NCBI RefSeq assembly: GCF_052030545.1
Contig: NZ_JBPDIH010000005.1
Location: forward strand, 62,001 to 126,000
Length of the DNA stretch: 64,000 nucleotides
Direction of reading: 5' to 3'
Source of the DNA: CANMXU01 sp052030545
GTDB taxonomy: Bacteria > Pseudomonadota > Gammaproteobacteria > Enterobacterales > Alteromonadaceae
A program made the position numbers and the translations under genes. How positions within the stretch are numbered: the stretch's first letter is position 1; every line of letters starts with the position of its first letter. Shown in pieces: positions 8,795 through 17,431 of this stretch. The notes under the pieces were generated by a model. It worked only from the letters and a program-made list of their open reading frames with translations. It did no database searches and was not told the DNA's origin.

Positions 8795-11413
8795 TTAAGC
8801 GTTAGACTCCAAGAAGTCTTGAGCAAACTTTTGCAATACCCCACCTGACGCATGCACAGAAACTTCTTCTGCGGTATCTAAACGACACTTAACAGGAATT
8901 TCTACTACTTCCCCATTCGCACGGGTCATCACAACTGTCATCATAGTGCCCGGTGCGGTTTCTCCTAAAACGTCGTAAGTTTCGCTGCCGTCTATTTGAT
9001 AGGTATGGCGATTATTACCTTGAGTAAACTCTAGTGGTAAAACTCCCATGCCCACTAAGTTGGTACGGTGAATGCGCTCAAAACCTTCAGAGACGATCAC
9101 TTCAACACCCGCTAAGCGTACACCTTTAGCTGCCCAGTCACGGGATGAACCTTGACCGTAATCAGCGCCGGCAATAATAATAAGTGGCTGTTTGCGCTTC
9201 ATATACGTTTCAATCGCTTCCCACATCCGACTTTCGACACCTTCAGGTTCAATACGCGCAAGTGAGCCCTGCTTAACTTCACCGTGCTGATCTTTACACA
9301 TTTCGTTAAACAGTTTTGGATTAGCAAACGTTGCCCGTTGCGCGGTTAAATGATCACCTCGATGGGTTGCGTATGAATTAAAATCTTCCTCAGGCAGACC
9401 CATTTTATCTAGGTAAGCGCCTGCTGCACTGTCTAGCATTATCGCGTTAGACGGTGAAAGGTGATCTGTGGTGATATTATCGCCAAGTACCGCGAGTGGC
9501 CTCATGCCTTTCATGGTACGTTCACCCGCTAATGCCCCTTCCCAATAAGGCGGCCTGCGAATATAGGTACTCATTTCACGCCAATCGTATAGTGGACTTT
9601 CAGCAGGCTCAAACGCACCTAAGTCAAACATGGGTGTGTAAACCTTTTTAAATTGTTCAGGTTTAACACATGAATTTACAATGGCATCGATTTCTTCATC
9701 GCTTGGCCAAATATCTTTCAGCGTAATATCATTGCCTTGTTGGTCTTGCCCTAGCACATCTTTTTCAATGTCAAAGCGCATCGTACCAGCAATGGCATAA
9801 GCAACAACTAAAGGCGGAGAGGCTAAAAAGGCTTGTTTAGCATAAGGATGAATACGACCATCAAAGTTTCGGTTACCTGAAAGCACTGCTGTTGCGTATA
9901 AATCGCGGTCAATCACTTCTTGCTGAATTACTGGGTCTAGTGCGCCACTCATACCGTTACATGTAGTACAAGCATAAGCTACAATGCCAAAACCTAGTTT
10001 TTCCATTTCTGATAGCAAGCCAGCTTCTTCTAAATAAAGCTTGGCCACTTTAGAACCCGGTGCAAATGACGATTTAACCCAAGGTTTTCTAATTAAACCT
10101 AATTCATTGGCACGTTTTGCCACTAAGCCAGCAGCAACAACGTTTCTAGGATTCGAGGTATTGGTACAACTGGTAATGGCAGCAATAATGACCGCACCAT
10201 CTGGCATTTGACCATCGGTTTCTTGCTGTTTACAGTTAGCTAAATCTTTGGCAATACCTTTTTCGCTCAGCGCTGATGTCGGCAAGCGGCGGTGTGGATT
10301 TGAAGGACCTGCCATATTGCGTGATACGGTTGATAAATCAAAAGTTAATACGCGCTCGTATTGGGCGTCAACTAAATCATCCGCCCAAAGTCCGGTATGT
10401 TTGGCGTATTTTTCAACCAGTTCAACTTGTTCAGGTTCACGACCGGTTAGTTTTAAATAATCAATGGTTTGCTGATCAATATAGAACATGCCGGCAGATG
10501 CGCCATACTCTGGCGTCATATTAGAAATAGTGGCTCTATCACCTATGGTTAAATCTTTAGTGCCTTCGCCAAAAAACTCTAAATAACTTGAAACAACTTT
10601 CTCGGCACGTAAAAACTCGGTGATCGCCAAAACCATATCAGTTGCGGTAATACCCGGCTGACGTTTGCCCACTAACTTTACGCCAACAATATCAGGTAAA
10701 CGCATCATAGACGGGCGACCTAACATAACTGTTTCTGCTTCTAGACCGCCAACACCAATGGCGATTACGCCTAGGGCGTCAACATGTGGCGTATGGCTGT
10801 CGGTGCCAACACAAGTATCAGGGAAAGCAACACCGTCACGCAGTTGAATCACCGGCGACATTTTCTCCAAATTAATTTGGTGCATAATGCCGTTACCCGC
10901 GGGGATCACATCGACATTTTTAAAGGCCGTTTTAGTCCATTCGATAAAGTGAAACCTGTCCTCATTACGTCTATCTTCAATGGCGCGGTTTTTATCAAAA
11001 GCATCCGCTTCAAAACCGCCATGTTCAACTGCTAATGAATGGTCAACAATAAGTTGAGTTGGCACAACCGGGTTTACTTTAGCAGGATCGCCACCTTGGT
11101 CAGCAATGGCATCACGCAAACCTGCTAAATCGACTAATGCGGTTTGCCCTAAAATATCATGACAAACAACACGCGCAGGATACCAAGGAAAATCTAGGTC
11201 TTGCTTTCGTTCGATCAGCTGTTTTAATGCGTCAGTTAACTGTTCTGGTTCGCAGCGACGCACCAGTTGTTCCGCCAATACGCGAGAGGTATAAGGGAGT
11301 TTTGCATAAGCCCCTTGGCTTATGGCTTCCACGGCGCCGCGGGTATCGTAATAATCGACATTAACGCCGGCAAGTTTATAATCTGGAAGCGGTTTGCGGT
11401 GTTCGTAGTTCAT
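8795..11413 (-). CDS. acnD: Fe/S-dependent 2-methylisocitrate dehydratase AcnD
   Basis: 872 residues from ATG 11413, which has GGA seven bases upstream and gives the family's MN..RKPLP N-terminus; a GTG four codons earlier is less likely. Aconitase superfamily: [4Fe-4S] ligands in SCTNTSNPRN (about residue 416) and CTTCNG (about 480-483), and the C-terminal swivel domain with QGSSRDWAAKG. It dehydrates 2-methylcitrate to 2-methylaconitate in propionyl-CoA breakdown and needs PrpF. Third gene of the prp operon, downstream of prpC with an intervening hairpin. The tandem presence of prpF distinguishes it from housekeeping AcnA. Confidence 0.95.
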   Translation of the reverse strand: MNYEHRKPLPDYKLAGVNVDYYDTRGAVEAISQGAYAKLPYTSRVLAEQLVRRCEPEQLTDALKQLIERKQDLDFPWYPARVVCHDILGQTALVDLAGLRDAIADQGGDPAKVNPVVPTQLIVDHSLAVEHGGFEADAFDKNRAIEDRRNEDRFHFIEWTKTAFKNVDVIPAGNGIMHQINLEKMSPVIQLRDGVAFPDTCVGTDSHTPHVDALGVIAIGVGGLEAETVMLGRPSMMRLPDIVGVKLVGKRQPGITATDMVLAITEFLRAEKVVSSYLEFFGEGTKDLTIGDRATISNMTPEYGASAGMFYIDQQTIDYLKLTGREPEQVELVEKYAKHTGLWADDLVDAQYERVLTFDLSTVSRNMAGPSNPHRRLPTSALSEKGIAKDLANCKQQETDGQMPDGAVIIAAITSCTNTSNPRNVVAAGLVAKRANELGLIRKPWVKSSFAPGSKVAKLYLEEAGLLSEMEKLGFGIVAYACTTCNGMSGALDPVIQQEVIDRDLYATAVLSGNRNFDGRIHPYAKQAFLASPPLVVAYAIAGTMRFDIEKDVLGQDQQGNDITLKDIWPSDEEIDAIVNSCVKPEQFKKVYTPMFDLGAFEPAESPLYDWREMSTYIRRPPYWEGALAGERTMKGMRPLAVLGDNITTDHLSPSNAIMLDSAAGAYLDKMGLPEEDFNSYATHRGDHLTAQRATFANPKLFNEMCKDQHGEVKQGSLARIEPEGVESRMWEAIETYMKRKQPLIIIAGADYGQGSSRDWAAKGVRLAGVEVIVSEGFERIHRTNLVGMGVLPLEFTQGNNRHTYQIDGSETYDVLGETAPGTMMTVVMTRANGEVVEIPVKCRLDTAEEVSVHASGGVLQKFAQDFLESNA

Positions 11414-11437
11414 AACAGGGTCCACAAATATAGTTTA

Positions 11438-11474
11438 AAAAGCAGTCATTACATTGCTCAACACAACTGCTTTT
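11438..11474. terminator. Hairpin between prpC and acnD
   Basis: AAAAGCAGT / ACTGCTTTT, 9-bp perfect arms with a 19-nt loop and A/T flanks on both sides, 25 bp before the acnD ATG. It may attenuate transcription between prpC and acnD or stabilise the prpBC message. Confidence 0.5.
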
Positions 11475-11563
11475 ATCAAAAAATGGGCATGATTAACGTT
11501 TTTATCATTTGATCAGCAGATGAAAATTATCACCTACTGACCAAATGAAAAGTTAACCGGAGA

Positions 11564-12688
11564 TTATCGCTGGGCGATAGGTGTCACTTTTCTTGGCTCT
11601 GAACCGGTATAATCAGCACTTGGGCGAATAATACGGTTGTTAGCGCGCTGCTCCATAACATGTGCTGCCCAACCTGTTAGGCGTGAGCAAACAAAAATTG
11701 GCGTGAACAGTTTTGTTGGAATTCCCATGTAGTTATAGGTTGACGCATGGAAAAAATCAGCATTACAAAATAGCTTTTTGGTATCCCACATGTATTCTTC
11801 ACACGCGACAGAAATATCATAAAGTGAGGTATTACCGTTTTCTTGAGCAAGCTTTTCTGACCACGCCTTGATAATAACGTTACGCGGATCTGACGTGCGG
11901 TAAATCGCATGACCAAAGCCCATAATTTTTTCTTTGCGCTCAAGCATACCGGCCATTTGAATTTTGGCATCTTCAGGAGAATTGAATTTTTCAATCATAT
12001 CCATCGCCGCTTCATTGGCACCGCCATGAAGTGGTCCACGCAACGTTCCAATCGCGCCAGTGATACATGAGAACATATCAGATAGGGTTGACGCACACAC
12101 TCGGGCACTAAAGGTTGACGCATTAAATTCATGCTCTGCATATAAAATTAGCGAAACATCCATAACGCGACGATGTTGCTCAGACGGCGTTTCACCACGA
12201 AGTAATTTTAAGAAATGTCCGCCGATAGAGTCTTCATCTGTTGTACAGTCAATCTCAACACCTTCGTGTGAATAACGGTACCAATAACACATAATGGCAG
12301 GAAACGCGGCTAACAATCGATTAGCAGCTTTATTTTGCTCTGAAAAATCATTTTCTGGCTCAATATTGCCTAAAAATGAACAACCGGTGCGCATTACGTC
12401 CATTGGGTGAGCATCTTTAGGAATATGTTGTAACACTTCTTTTAATGCTTTCGGTAAATCACGCATGGTCATTAATTCAGTTTTATAATTATCTAGCTGA
12501 GCCGCATTTGGTAACTCACCGTTAAACAACAAATAGGCGACTTCTTCAAAAGTAGCGTTTTCCGCCAAATCAGCAACATCATAGCCACAATAGGTTAAAC
12601 CACTACCCGATTTCCCCACAGTACACAATGAAGTTTCACCTGCACTTTGACCACGTAAACCTGCTCCGCCTAATTTTTTATCAACCAT
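11564..12688 (-). CDS. prpC: 2-methylcitrate synthase PrpC
   Basis: 374 residues, citrate-synthase fold of the short 2-methylcitrate synthase class. It condenses propionyl-CoA with oxaloacetate. Catalytic motifs: HGGANEAA near residue 221 and MGFGHAIYR near 257, plus the C-terminal RP-S-A-Y-x-G pattern. GAGGAT seven bases before the ATG is a strong ribosome-binding site. It is preceded by a 148-bp gap holding the degenerate heptamer array that follows prpB. No defect seen. Confidence 0.95.
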   Translation of the reverse strand: MVDKKLGGAGLRGQSAGETSLCTVGKSGSGLTYCGYDVADLAENATFEEVAYLLFNGELPNAAQLDNYKTELMTMRDLPKALKEVLQHIPKDAHPMDVMRTGCSFLGNIEPENDFSEQNKAANRLLAAFPAIMCYWYRYSHEGVEIDCTTDEDSIGGHFLKLLRGETPSEQHRRVMDVSLILYAEHEFNASTFSARVCASTLSDMFSCITGAIGTLRGPLHGGANEAAMDMIEKFNSPEDAKIQMAGMLERKEKIMGFGHAIYRTSDPRNVIIKAWSEKLAQENGNTSLYDISVACEEYMWDTKKLFCNADFFHASTYNYMGIPTKLFTPIFVCSRLTGWAAHVMEQRANNRIIRPSADYTGSEPRKVTPIAQR

Positions 12689-12754
12689 TGTTATATCCTC
12701 ATAATTTGTATATTGAACCTGCTCTTTGGCAAGTTGTTTTTATTTTCTTTTTAA

Positions 12755-12836
12755 GCTTTTCTCTTGCAGCTTGTAACTTGCCACTTATAGCTTTTATTTT
12801 TTCCCTTGGAGCTTGGCGCTTGGCCTCTTGCCGCTA
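12755..12836 (-). repeat. Degenerate AAGCTNN heptamer array after prpB
   Basis: Read on the minus strand, AAG recurs every 7 nt (with one AAA substitute) for ten successive units, for example AAGCGCC, AAGCTCC, AAGCTAT, AAGTTAC, AAGCTGC. The array starts a few bases after the prpB stop codon and shares unit and gene-relative orientation with the perfect array at 32839-32915. Confidence 0.75.
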
Positions 12837-13724
12837 TTAACCTTTGCCTTCTTGAAAAAGCGCATCTAATTTTTGTTCGTAATCGTGATAGCCAAGGTAG
12901 TCATACAAGTCCATGCGAGTTTGCATCGTGTCGACAACAGCCTTTTGGTCGCCATCTTTTAATAAGGTTTTATAAACAAGCTCAGCCGCTTTGTTCATAG
13001 CACGAAATGCTGATAATGGGTACAACACCATAGCGCAGCCCCACTGCCCGAGCTGCTCTTTATTCCACAGTTCGGTTTGACCAAATTCAGTGATGTTGGC
13101 AAGAATAGGCACATCAAGCGCCTGCGAAAATGCACGATAATGTTCTTCAGTTTTTACCGCTTCAGCAAAAATACCGTCAGCACCTGCTGCAACATACGCT
13201 TTAGCTCGCTCGATTGCGGCTTCTAAACCTTCTTGAGCAAAGGCGTCGGTACGCGCCATAATAAAAAAGTCTTTATCTGTTCTTGCATCAACCGCCGCTT
13301 TAATGCGATCAACCATTTCGTCAGTTGAGACAATTTCTTTATTCGGGCGATGACCACAACGTTTTTGCGCCACTTGATCTTCAATATGAACCGCAGCAGC
13401 GCCGGCTTTTTCCATATCACGAATAGTTTTGGCAATATTAAATGCGCCGCCCCAGCCGGTATCAATATCTACTAGTAATGGTAAACTTGATGCAGCAGTA
13501 ATACGTTGCACATCAGCAATAACATCATTAAGTGACGTCATGCCTAAATCAGGTAAACCGTAAGATGCGTTTGCTACGCCACCACCGGATAAATAAATCG
13601 CCTGATGTCCTAATTGCTCTGCCATCATTGCGCAATAGGCGTTGATAGTGCCGACAACTTGCAGTGGTTTGTTGTTTTCAAGGGCTAAACGGAATTTAGC
13701 GCCTGGTGATAGTGTTGCTGACAT
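12837..13724 (-). CDS. prpB: Methylisocitrate lyase PrpB
   Basis: 295 residues, PEP mutase/isocitrate lyase superfamily. It cleaves 2-methylisocitrate to pyruvate and succinate. The catalytic loop KRCGHRP (about residues 121-127, Cys base) is intact, with the Mg2+-binding DIDTGWG upstream. First enzyme gene of the operon, 83 bp downstream of the GntR-type regulator on the same strand. The stop codon is followed at once by the heptamer array. No defect seen. Confidence 0.96.
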   Translation of the reverse strand: MSATLSPGAKFRLALENNKPLQVVGTINAYCAMMAEQLGHQAIYLSGGGVANASYGLPDLGMTSLNDVIADVQRITAASSLPLLVDIDTGWGGAFNIAKTIRDMEKAGAAAVHIEDQVAQKRCGHRPNKEIVSTDEMVDRIKAAVDARTDKDFFIMARTDAFAQEGLEAAIERAKAYVAAGADGIFAEAVKTEEHYRAFSQALDVPILANITEFGQTELWNKEQLGQWGCAMVLYPLSAFRAMNKAAELVYKTLLKDGDQKAVVDTMQTRMDLYDYLGYHDYEQKLDALFQEGKG

Positions 13725-13807
13725 ATTCGCTTCCTCAAGTTAAATGTATTCTTTTACGTGCAGGACTACACAAATTCTGCACCTTGTTATTGATTGCCTT
13801 TATATTG

Positions 13808-14488
13808 TTAGCCGAGCTCGGCAATTTTCTTTTCAATATTTTTGCGTGACGCGCCAATGTGTCGACGCATTAATAATTCGGCAAGCTCACCATCGCGATC
13901 AGCAATGGCCTGAATAATATTGGAATGCTCAGCAAAAGCGCGCGTCGCTCTGGGGCTATTCATACCAAATTGAATACGATACATGCGTACTAGGTGATAC
14001 AACTGACCGCACAAAATATTGATCAATTGTTGATTATGACTGCCGAGGATCACTTTATAGTGAAAGTCTAAATCCCCTTCTTCTTGATAATATGAAATGC
14101 CGTCTTTAAGCTCTTGTGCGCTGGCATGTTGTTTTAACATATCCTGCATGTCGACAATTTCTTGGTCGGTCATATTTTGCGCCGCTTGCCGACACGCCAT
14201 ACCTTCTAATGCTTCACGAACGACATAAATTTCCAATAGGCCTTCAATAGTACATTCTACAACACGCGAACCAACATTCGGTTTACGCTCGACTAAATGG
14301 CACTTTTCCAAACGATTTAAGGCTTCTCGCAAGGTAGAGCGACTAATTTCAAATTGCTTGGCTAGCTCAGGTTCACTAATTTTACTACCTGGCTTTATTT
14401 CCCCTTCAACAATGGCACGCTGCATTTGATCAAAGACTTTGTCAGCGGTCGTTACTAAAGGTTGTCTGGTTGGATTGTTTAATGGCAT
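13808..14488 (-). CDS. GntR/FadR-type (FCD) transcriptional regulator of the prp operon
   Basis: 226 residues. The N-terminal winged helix carries SEPELAKQFEISRSTLREAL (about residues 38-57), characteristic of GntR; the C-terminal all-helical FCD ligand domain spans about 85-220, with a metal-binding-type D/H pattern. It lies directly upstream of prpB in the same direction, so it probably senses a methylcitrate-cycle intermediate and controls both itself and prpBC-acnD-prpF. Two TTGTCGACA palindromes upstream of its ATG fit FCD-class operators. Whether it represses or activates is not visible. Many related species use this GntR in place of the sigma54-type PrpR. Confidence 0.9.
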   Translation of the reverse strand: MPLNNPTRQPLVTTADKVFDQMQRAIVEGEIKPGSKISEPELAKQFEISRSTLREALNRLEKCHLVERKPNVGSRVVECTIEGLLEIYVVREALEGMACRQAAQNMTDQEIVDMQDMLKQHASAQELKDGISYYQEEGDLDFHYKVILGSHNQQLINILCGQLYHLVRMYRIQFGMNSPRATRAFAEHSNIIQAIADRDGELAELLMRRHIGASRKNIEKKIAELG

Positions 14489-14493
14489 CTATT

Positions 14494-14505
14494 ATTGTCG
14501 ACACT
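14494..14505. promoter_or_regulatory. GntR operator candidate 1
   Basis: ATTGTCGACACT, differing from the perfect palindrome at 14566-14577 in two end bases, 6 bp before the regulator ATG. The position would overlap the ribosome-binding site or leader, fitting autorepression. Confidence 0.55.
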
Positions 14506-14565
14506 TTTAAAGTTTGATCAAAATAATAGCGGATGAAATTTAATAGTCAAGCAAGAACAGACTAA

Positions 14566-14577
14566 ATTGTCGACAAT
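14566..14577. promoter_or_regulatory. GntR operator candidate 2
   Basis: Perfect 12-bp palindrome ATTGTCGACAAT, centred 72 bp (about seven helical turns) from candidate 1, upstream of the regulator gene. GntR/FCD proteins commonly bind short palindromes of this form. Confidence 0.6.
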
Positions 14578-14674
14578 TCGTCGATTTAAGCAAAAAAACA
14601 GACTAAAGTCGTAGGGATTAAAGATAAAAGTTAACTGAAAAAGCAGTAATTTTTACGAACGGAAAATAGTGAGA

Positions 14675-15904
14675 TCAGCCAAAGAACCAATAACAAACAC
14701 CAATCGCAGCACAGACACCGGCTAAATCAGCAACTAGGCCGCAGCCTATGGCATGCCTAGAGTGGCGAATACCAACAGAGCCAAAATACACCGCAAGTAC
14801 ATAGAAAGTCGTTTCCGTTGAACCTTGCACAATAGAAGCAAGACGACCGGCAAACGAATCAGCGCCATAAGTATTCATGGTATCTATCATCATCGCTCTG
14901 GCGCCAGAACCACTTAATGGCTTAATAATCGCTGTTGGCATAGCATCTACAAAACGAGTATCCCCTCCTAAGCTTGCCACTAACAAACGAAAACTGTCGA
15001 CAATAAGCTCTAAGGCGCCACTTGCTCGAAATACACCAATGGCACATAACATCGCCAATAAATAAGGAATAAGCTTAATACTGGTTTCAAAGCCCTGTTT
15101 AGCGCCTTCAATAAACGCATCGTAAACGACCACCTTTCGATACATGGCAATAAGGATAAAGGCTAACAAAACAGAGAAAATAAGTAAGTTGCCAAAAAGC
15201 GACGATTGTTGCGCTAACGCATCGGCCGACAAGCTAACAAAATAAACAACAAGCGCCGTAATTAGTGCCATCGCTGCAGATAAATATAACAACACCACTT
15301 TATTAAACAGCTGTATTTTTTGCACAAAGGCCACCACCAGCAAACCTGCTAAGGTAGAGGCAAAGGTTGCGAGTAATATAGGAATAAAAACGTCGGTAGG
15401 GTTTGCAGCCCCTTGCTGCGCTCGGTAAACAAATACCGCCATCGGAAACAAGGTGACAGAAGATGTGTTTAACACCAGAAATAAAATTTGCGCGTTAGTG
15501 GCGGTATCTTTTTGTGGATTTAAAGTTTGCAGGTCTTGCATCGCTTTTAACCCAAGTGGGGTTGCAGCGTTATCTAAACCTAAAAAGTTAGCCGAAAGGT
15601 TCATGGTCATCGAACCTATTGCCGGGTGCCCTTTTGGCACTTCAGGCATTAAGCGGGTAAATAATGGTGAAATAAAGACTGAGATTTTTTCGATGATGCC
15701 TGCATATTCAGCAACTTTCATCATGCCAAGCCAAAAACTTAAGATACCAATTAAGCCGATGGCGATATCAACAGTCACTTTTGACATGTCGAAAATGGCA
15801 TTGACCAACTGCTCAAAGATCAAAACATTATCAAGCACTAGCCATTGATAAAGGCTAGCGATAAAGGCAATGACAAAAAAACCAATCCAAATTCGATTTA
15901 ACAC
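14675..15904 (-). CDS. Nucleoside-recognition (Gate) domain membrane protein, SpmA-SpmB fusion
   Basis: 409 residues with about eight to nine hydrophobic segments. The N-terminal half contains SMTMNLSANFLGLDNAATPL (about residues 98-117), the SpmA signature; the C-terminal half contains the matching SpmB-type PLSGSGARAMMIDTM and QGSTETTFYVLAVYFGSVGI motifs. In Bacillus these are two spore-maturation proteins; the fused form is common in non-sporulating Proteobacteria. Substrate is unknown; the Gate domain suggests transport or gating of a small solute. It lies downstream of the prp regulator in the same direction order but across 186 bp, so linkage to propionate metabolism is not supported. 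Confidence 0.85.
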   Translation of the reverse strand: MLNRIWIGFFVIAFIASLYQWLVLDNVLIFEQLVNAIFDMSKVTVDIAIGLIGILSFWLGMMKVAEYAGIIEKISVFISPLFTRLMPEVPKGHPAIGSMTMNLSANFLGLDNAATPLGLKAMQDLQTLNPQKDTATNAQILFLVLNTSSVTLFPMAVFVYRAQQGAANPTDVFIPILLATFASTLAGLLVVAFVQKIQLFNKVVLLYLSAAMALITALVVYFVSLSADALAQQSSLFGNLLIFSVLLAFILIAMYRKVVVYDAFIEGAKQGFETSIKLIPYLLAMLCAIGVFRASGALELIVDSFRLLVASLGGDTRFVDAMPTAIIKPLSGSGARAMMIDTMNTYGADSFAGRLASIVQGSTETTFYVLAVYFGSVGIRHSRHAIGCGLVADLAGVCAAIGVCYWFFG

Positions 15905-16124
15905 AAAAATATTTTTCTTTTTAAGAGCTTAGGCAAAACGAATCATGACATAAAAACAGACAAAAACAAATACAACCACACTGTGGAAAAGATGTTATTA
16001 ACTTGTGTTAAAGGACTGAGTAAGTGGTGGAAACCAACTTAACAATCAAACAAAGAGGTTATTATATCTATAAATAAAACAATGGATTAGGAAAAAATTA
16101 AAATTAAATTAGCAATTAATAAAG

Positions 16125-16152
16125 TTTACACTACACTTAGTAGCTGTAGGAT
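16125..16152 (+). promoter_or_regulatory. Sigma70-like promoter for the small-RNA candidate
   Basis: TTTACA at 16125-16130 and TAGGAT at 16147-16152, 16 bp apart. Transcription would begin near 16158. No plus-strand gene lies upstream for many kilobases. Confidence 0.45.
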
Positions 16153-16157
16153 AAAGA

Positions 16158-16270
16158 ACTCGATAAATGCTCGCTCCTTTTATTGTGTAGTTACCTTTAT
16201 TAGCGCACGGCTCTTTGCATGAGCCATTCCCCTGAGCCCGAAACTTTCACAGGTTTCGGGCCATTTTTTT
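16158..16270 (+). ncRNA. Candidate trans-acting small RNA, about 113 nt
   Basis: Between the divergently read ends of spmAB-like and tatD there is a plus-strand promoter-like pair, a hairpin GGCTC-tttgcat-GAGCC, and a classic intrinsic terminator, with no open reading frame of note. The segment GCTCCTTTT (16173-16181), predicted unpaired, is complementary to Shine-Dalgarno sequences, as in many Hfq-dependent regulators. Both flanking genes are on the minus strand, so the plus-strand terminator has no other gene to serve. I do not recognise it as a named RNA family. Confidence 0.55.
16236..16270 (+). terminator. Orphan intrinsic terminator
   Basis: GCCCGAAAC / GTTTCGGGC, 9-bp perfect arms, 8-nt loop, followed by seven T on the plus strand only. 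Confidence 0.85.
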
Positions 16271-16316
16271 GCCCTAAATAAAAAGCATTAACCTAGGTAA
16301 CCTAAGCTCAGTTAGG

Positions 16317-16594
16317 TATTATACCAAGTGCATTAATTAATTGATCACTTAGCGATAATTAAAAGGCTTATAGGCACAGGTTATATGCTCCGTGCATAAC
16401 CTAAGTAATAACCTTGTCAAAATCAATAACGATGGATATAAGCCTTTTAAAATCGCCCTTTGGGAACTGGTTAGCGAACTGATAACGGCTCAAAATTAAA
16501 GAAATATAGAATAACTATGTTTCAGTAATTTTGTTTGTTCTAAGGTCGTTAATCGAGTTCTAAGTTGACTAATTTATTAATGTAATTGGTATTA
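16317..16594. mobile_element. MITE-like palindromic element abutting tatD
   Basis: About 278 bp with imperfect terminal inverted repeats of about 34 bp: left TATTATACCAAGTGCATTAA, right (reverse complement) begins GTAATACCAATTACATTAA; both then run into a shared AATTxxTCAxxTTAG. Inside lies a perfect 12-bp pair AAAAGGCTTATA (16361-16372) / TATAAGCCTTTT (16437-16448), nesting AGGTTATATGC / GTGCATAACCT. No transposase. The right terminus overlaps the tatD stop codon (TAA of TAATACC). With the sRNA locus it accounts for the 687-bp gene-free stretch 15905-16591. Confidence 0.7.
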
Positions 16595-17359
16595 CAACTT
16601 AAACAAGCGGTAAAAATTATCTCGCGTTATTTGGGCAATTTCTTCAACCGACTGACCACGAACACTGGCTAGATGTTTAGCTACATCGACGACATAAGCC
16701 GGTTGATTTTGCTGGCCTCGATGTGGCACCGGCGCTAAATAAGGCGCATCGGTTTCAATCAGTAGGCGATCATCGGGTATTTTTTTCGCGACTTCTCTTA
16801 AGGCGCTGGCATTTTTAAAGGTGACAATGCCTGATAAAGAAATATACAAGCCAAGATCTAATGCTTGTTTTGCCATTTCCCAAGTCTCAGTAAAGCAGTG
16901 TAATACCCCGCCCACTTGGTCAGCTTTTTCGTTAACCAAAATATCTAGGGTATCTTGTTGCGCATCGCGGGTATGAATAATGAGTGGTTTGTTAATTTGT
17001 CGAGCAACACGCACATGTTTTTTAAAGGAATCAAGCTGCAACTCTTTAGTTTCAGGCGCGTAGAAATAATCTAAGCCAGTTTCGCCAACGGCAATAACTC
17101 TGTCGTTTTGTGACAATTGCAGTAGCTGGTTTTCATCAATCGACTCTTCTTGATTTAGCGGATGTGCGCCACAAGATAACCAAACATTATCGTAATGCTC
17201 AGTTTTTTGGGCCATTTGCTCAAATTCAGCAAGTTTAACGCTCACGCAAAGCATGCCACTCACTTTGGCTTGTTTGGCTTTTTCAACCACGTTATCTAAA
17301 TTGTCGTCAAATTCAGCTAACTTTAAACGATCTAAATGACAATGAGAGTCTATAAACAA
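16592..17359 (-). CDS. TatD family metal-dependent hydrolase (YcfH type)
   Basis: 255 residues, TIM-barrel metallohydrolase of the TatD/YcfH DNase family. Metal ligands visible: HCH at residues 6-8, Glu93 in GETGLDYFY, His129 in IIHTRD, His154 in LHCFTE and Asp204 in ETDAPY. Start is TTG at 17359, supported by AAGGAG seven bases upstream and the invariant MFIDSHCHLD beginning; no in-frame ATG lies nearby. It follows pilZ and holB as in other Gammaproteobacteria. The stop codon lies inside the terminal repeat of the palindromic element. The natural substrate in the cell is unsettled for this family. Confidence 0.93.
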   Translation of the reverse strand: MFIDSHCHLDRLKLAEFDDNLDNVVEKAKQAKVSGMLCVSVKLAEFEQMAQKTEHYDNVWLSCGAHPLNQEESIDENQLLQLSQNDRVIAVGETGLDYFYAPETKELQLDSFKKHVRVARQINKPLIIHTRDAQQDTLDILVNEKADQVGGVLHCFTETWEMAKQALDLGLYISLSGIVTFKNASALREVAKKIPDDRLLIETDAPYLAPVPHRGQQNQPAYVVDVAKHLASVRGQSVEEIAQITRDNFYRLFKL

Positions 17360-17431
17360 CTCTTTGCTCCTTGAATAATATTAATTGGAATAAGGGTTTG
17401 AATCTTTAAATAGCAGACAGTGTTGGGGAAA

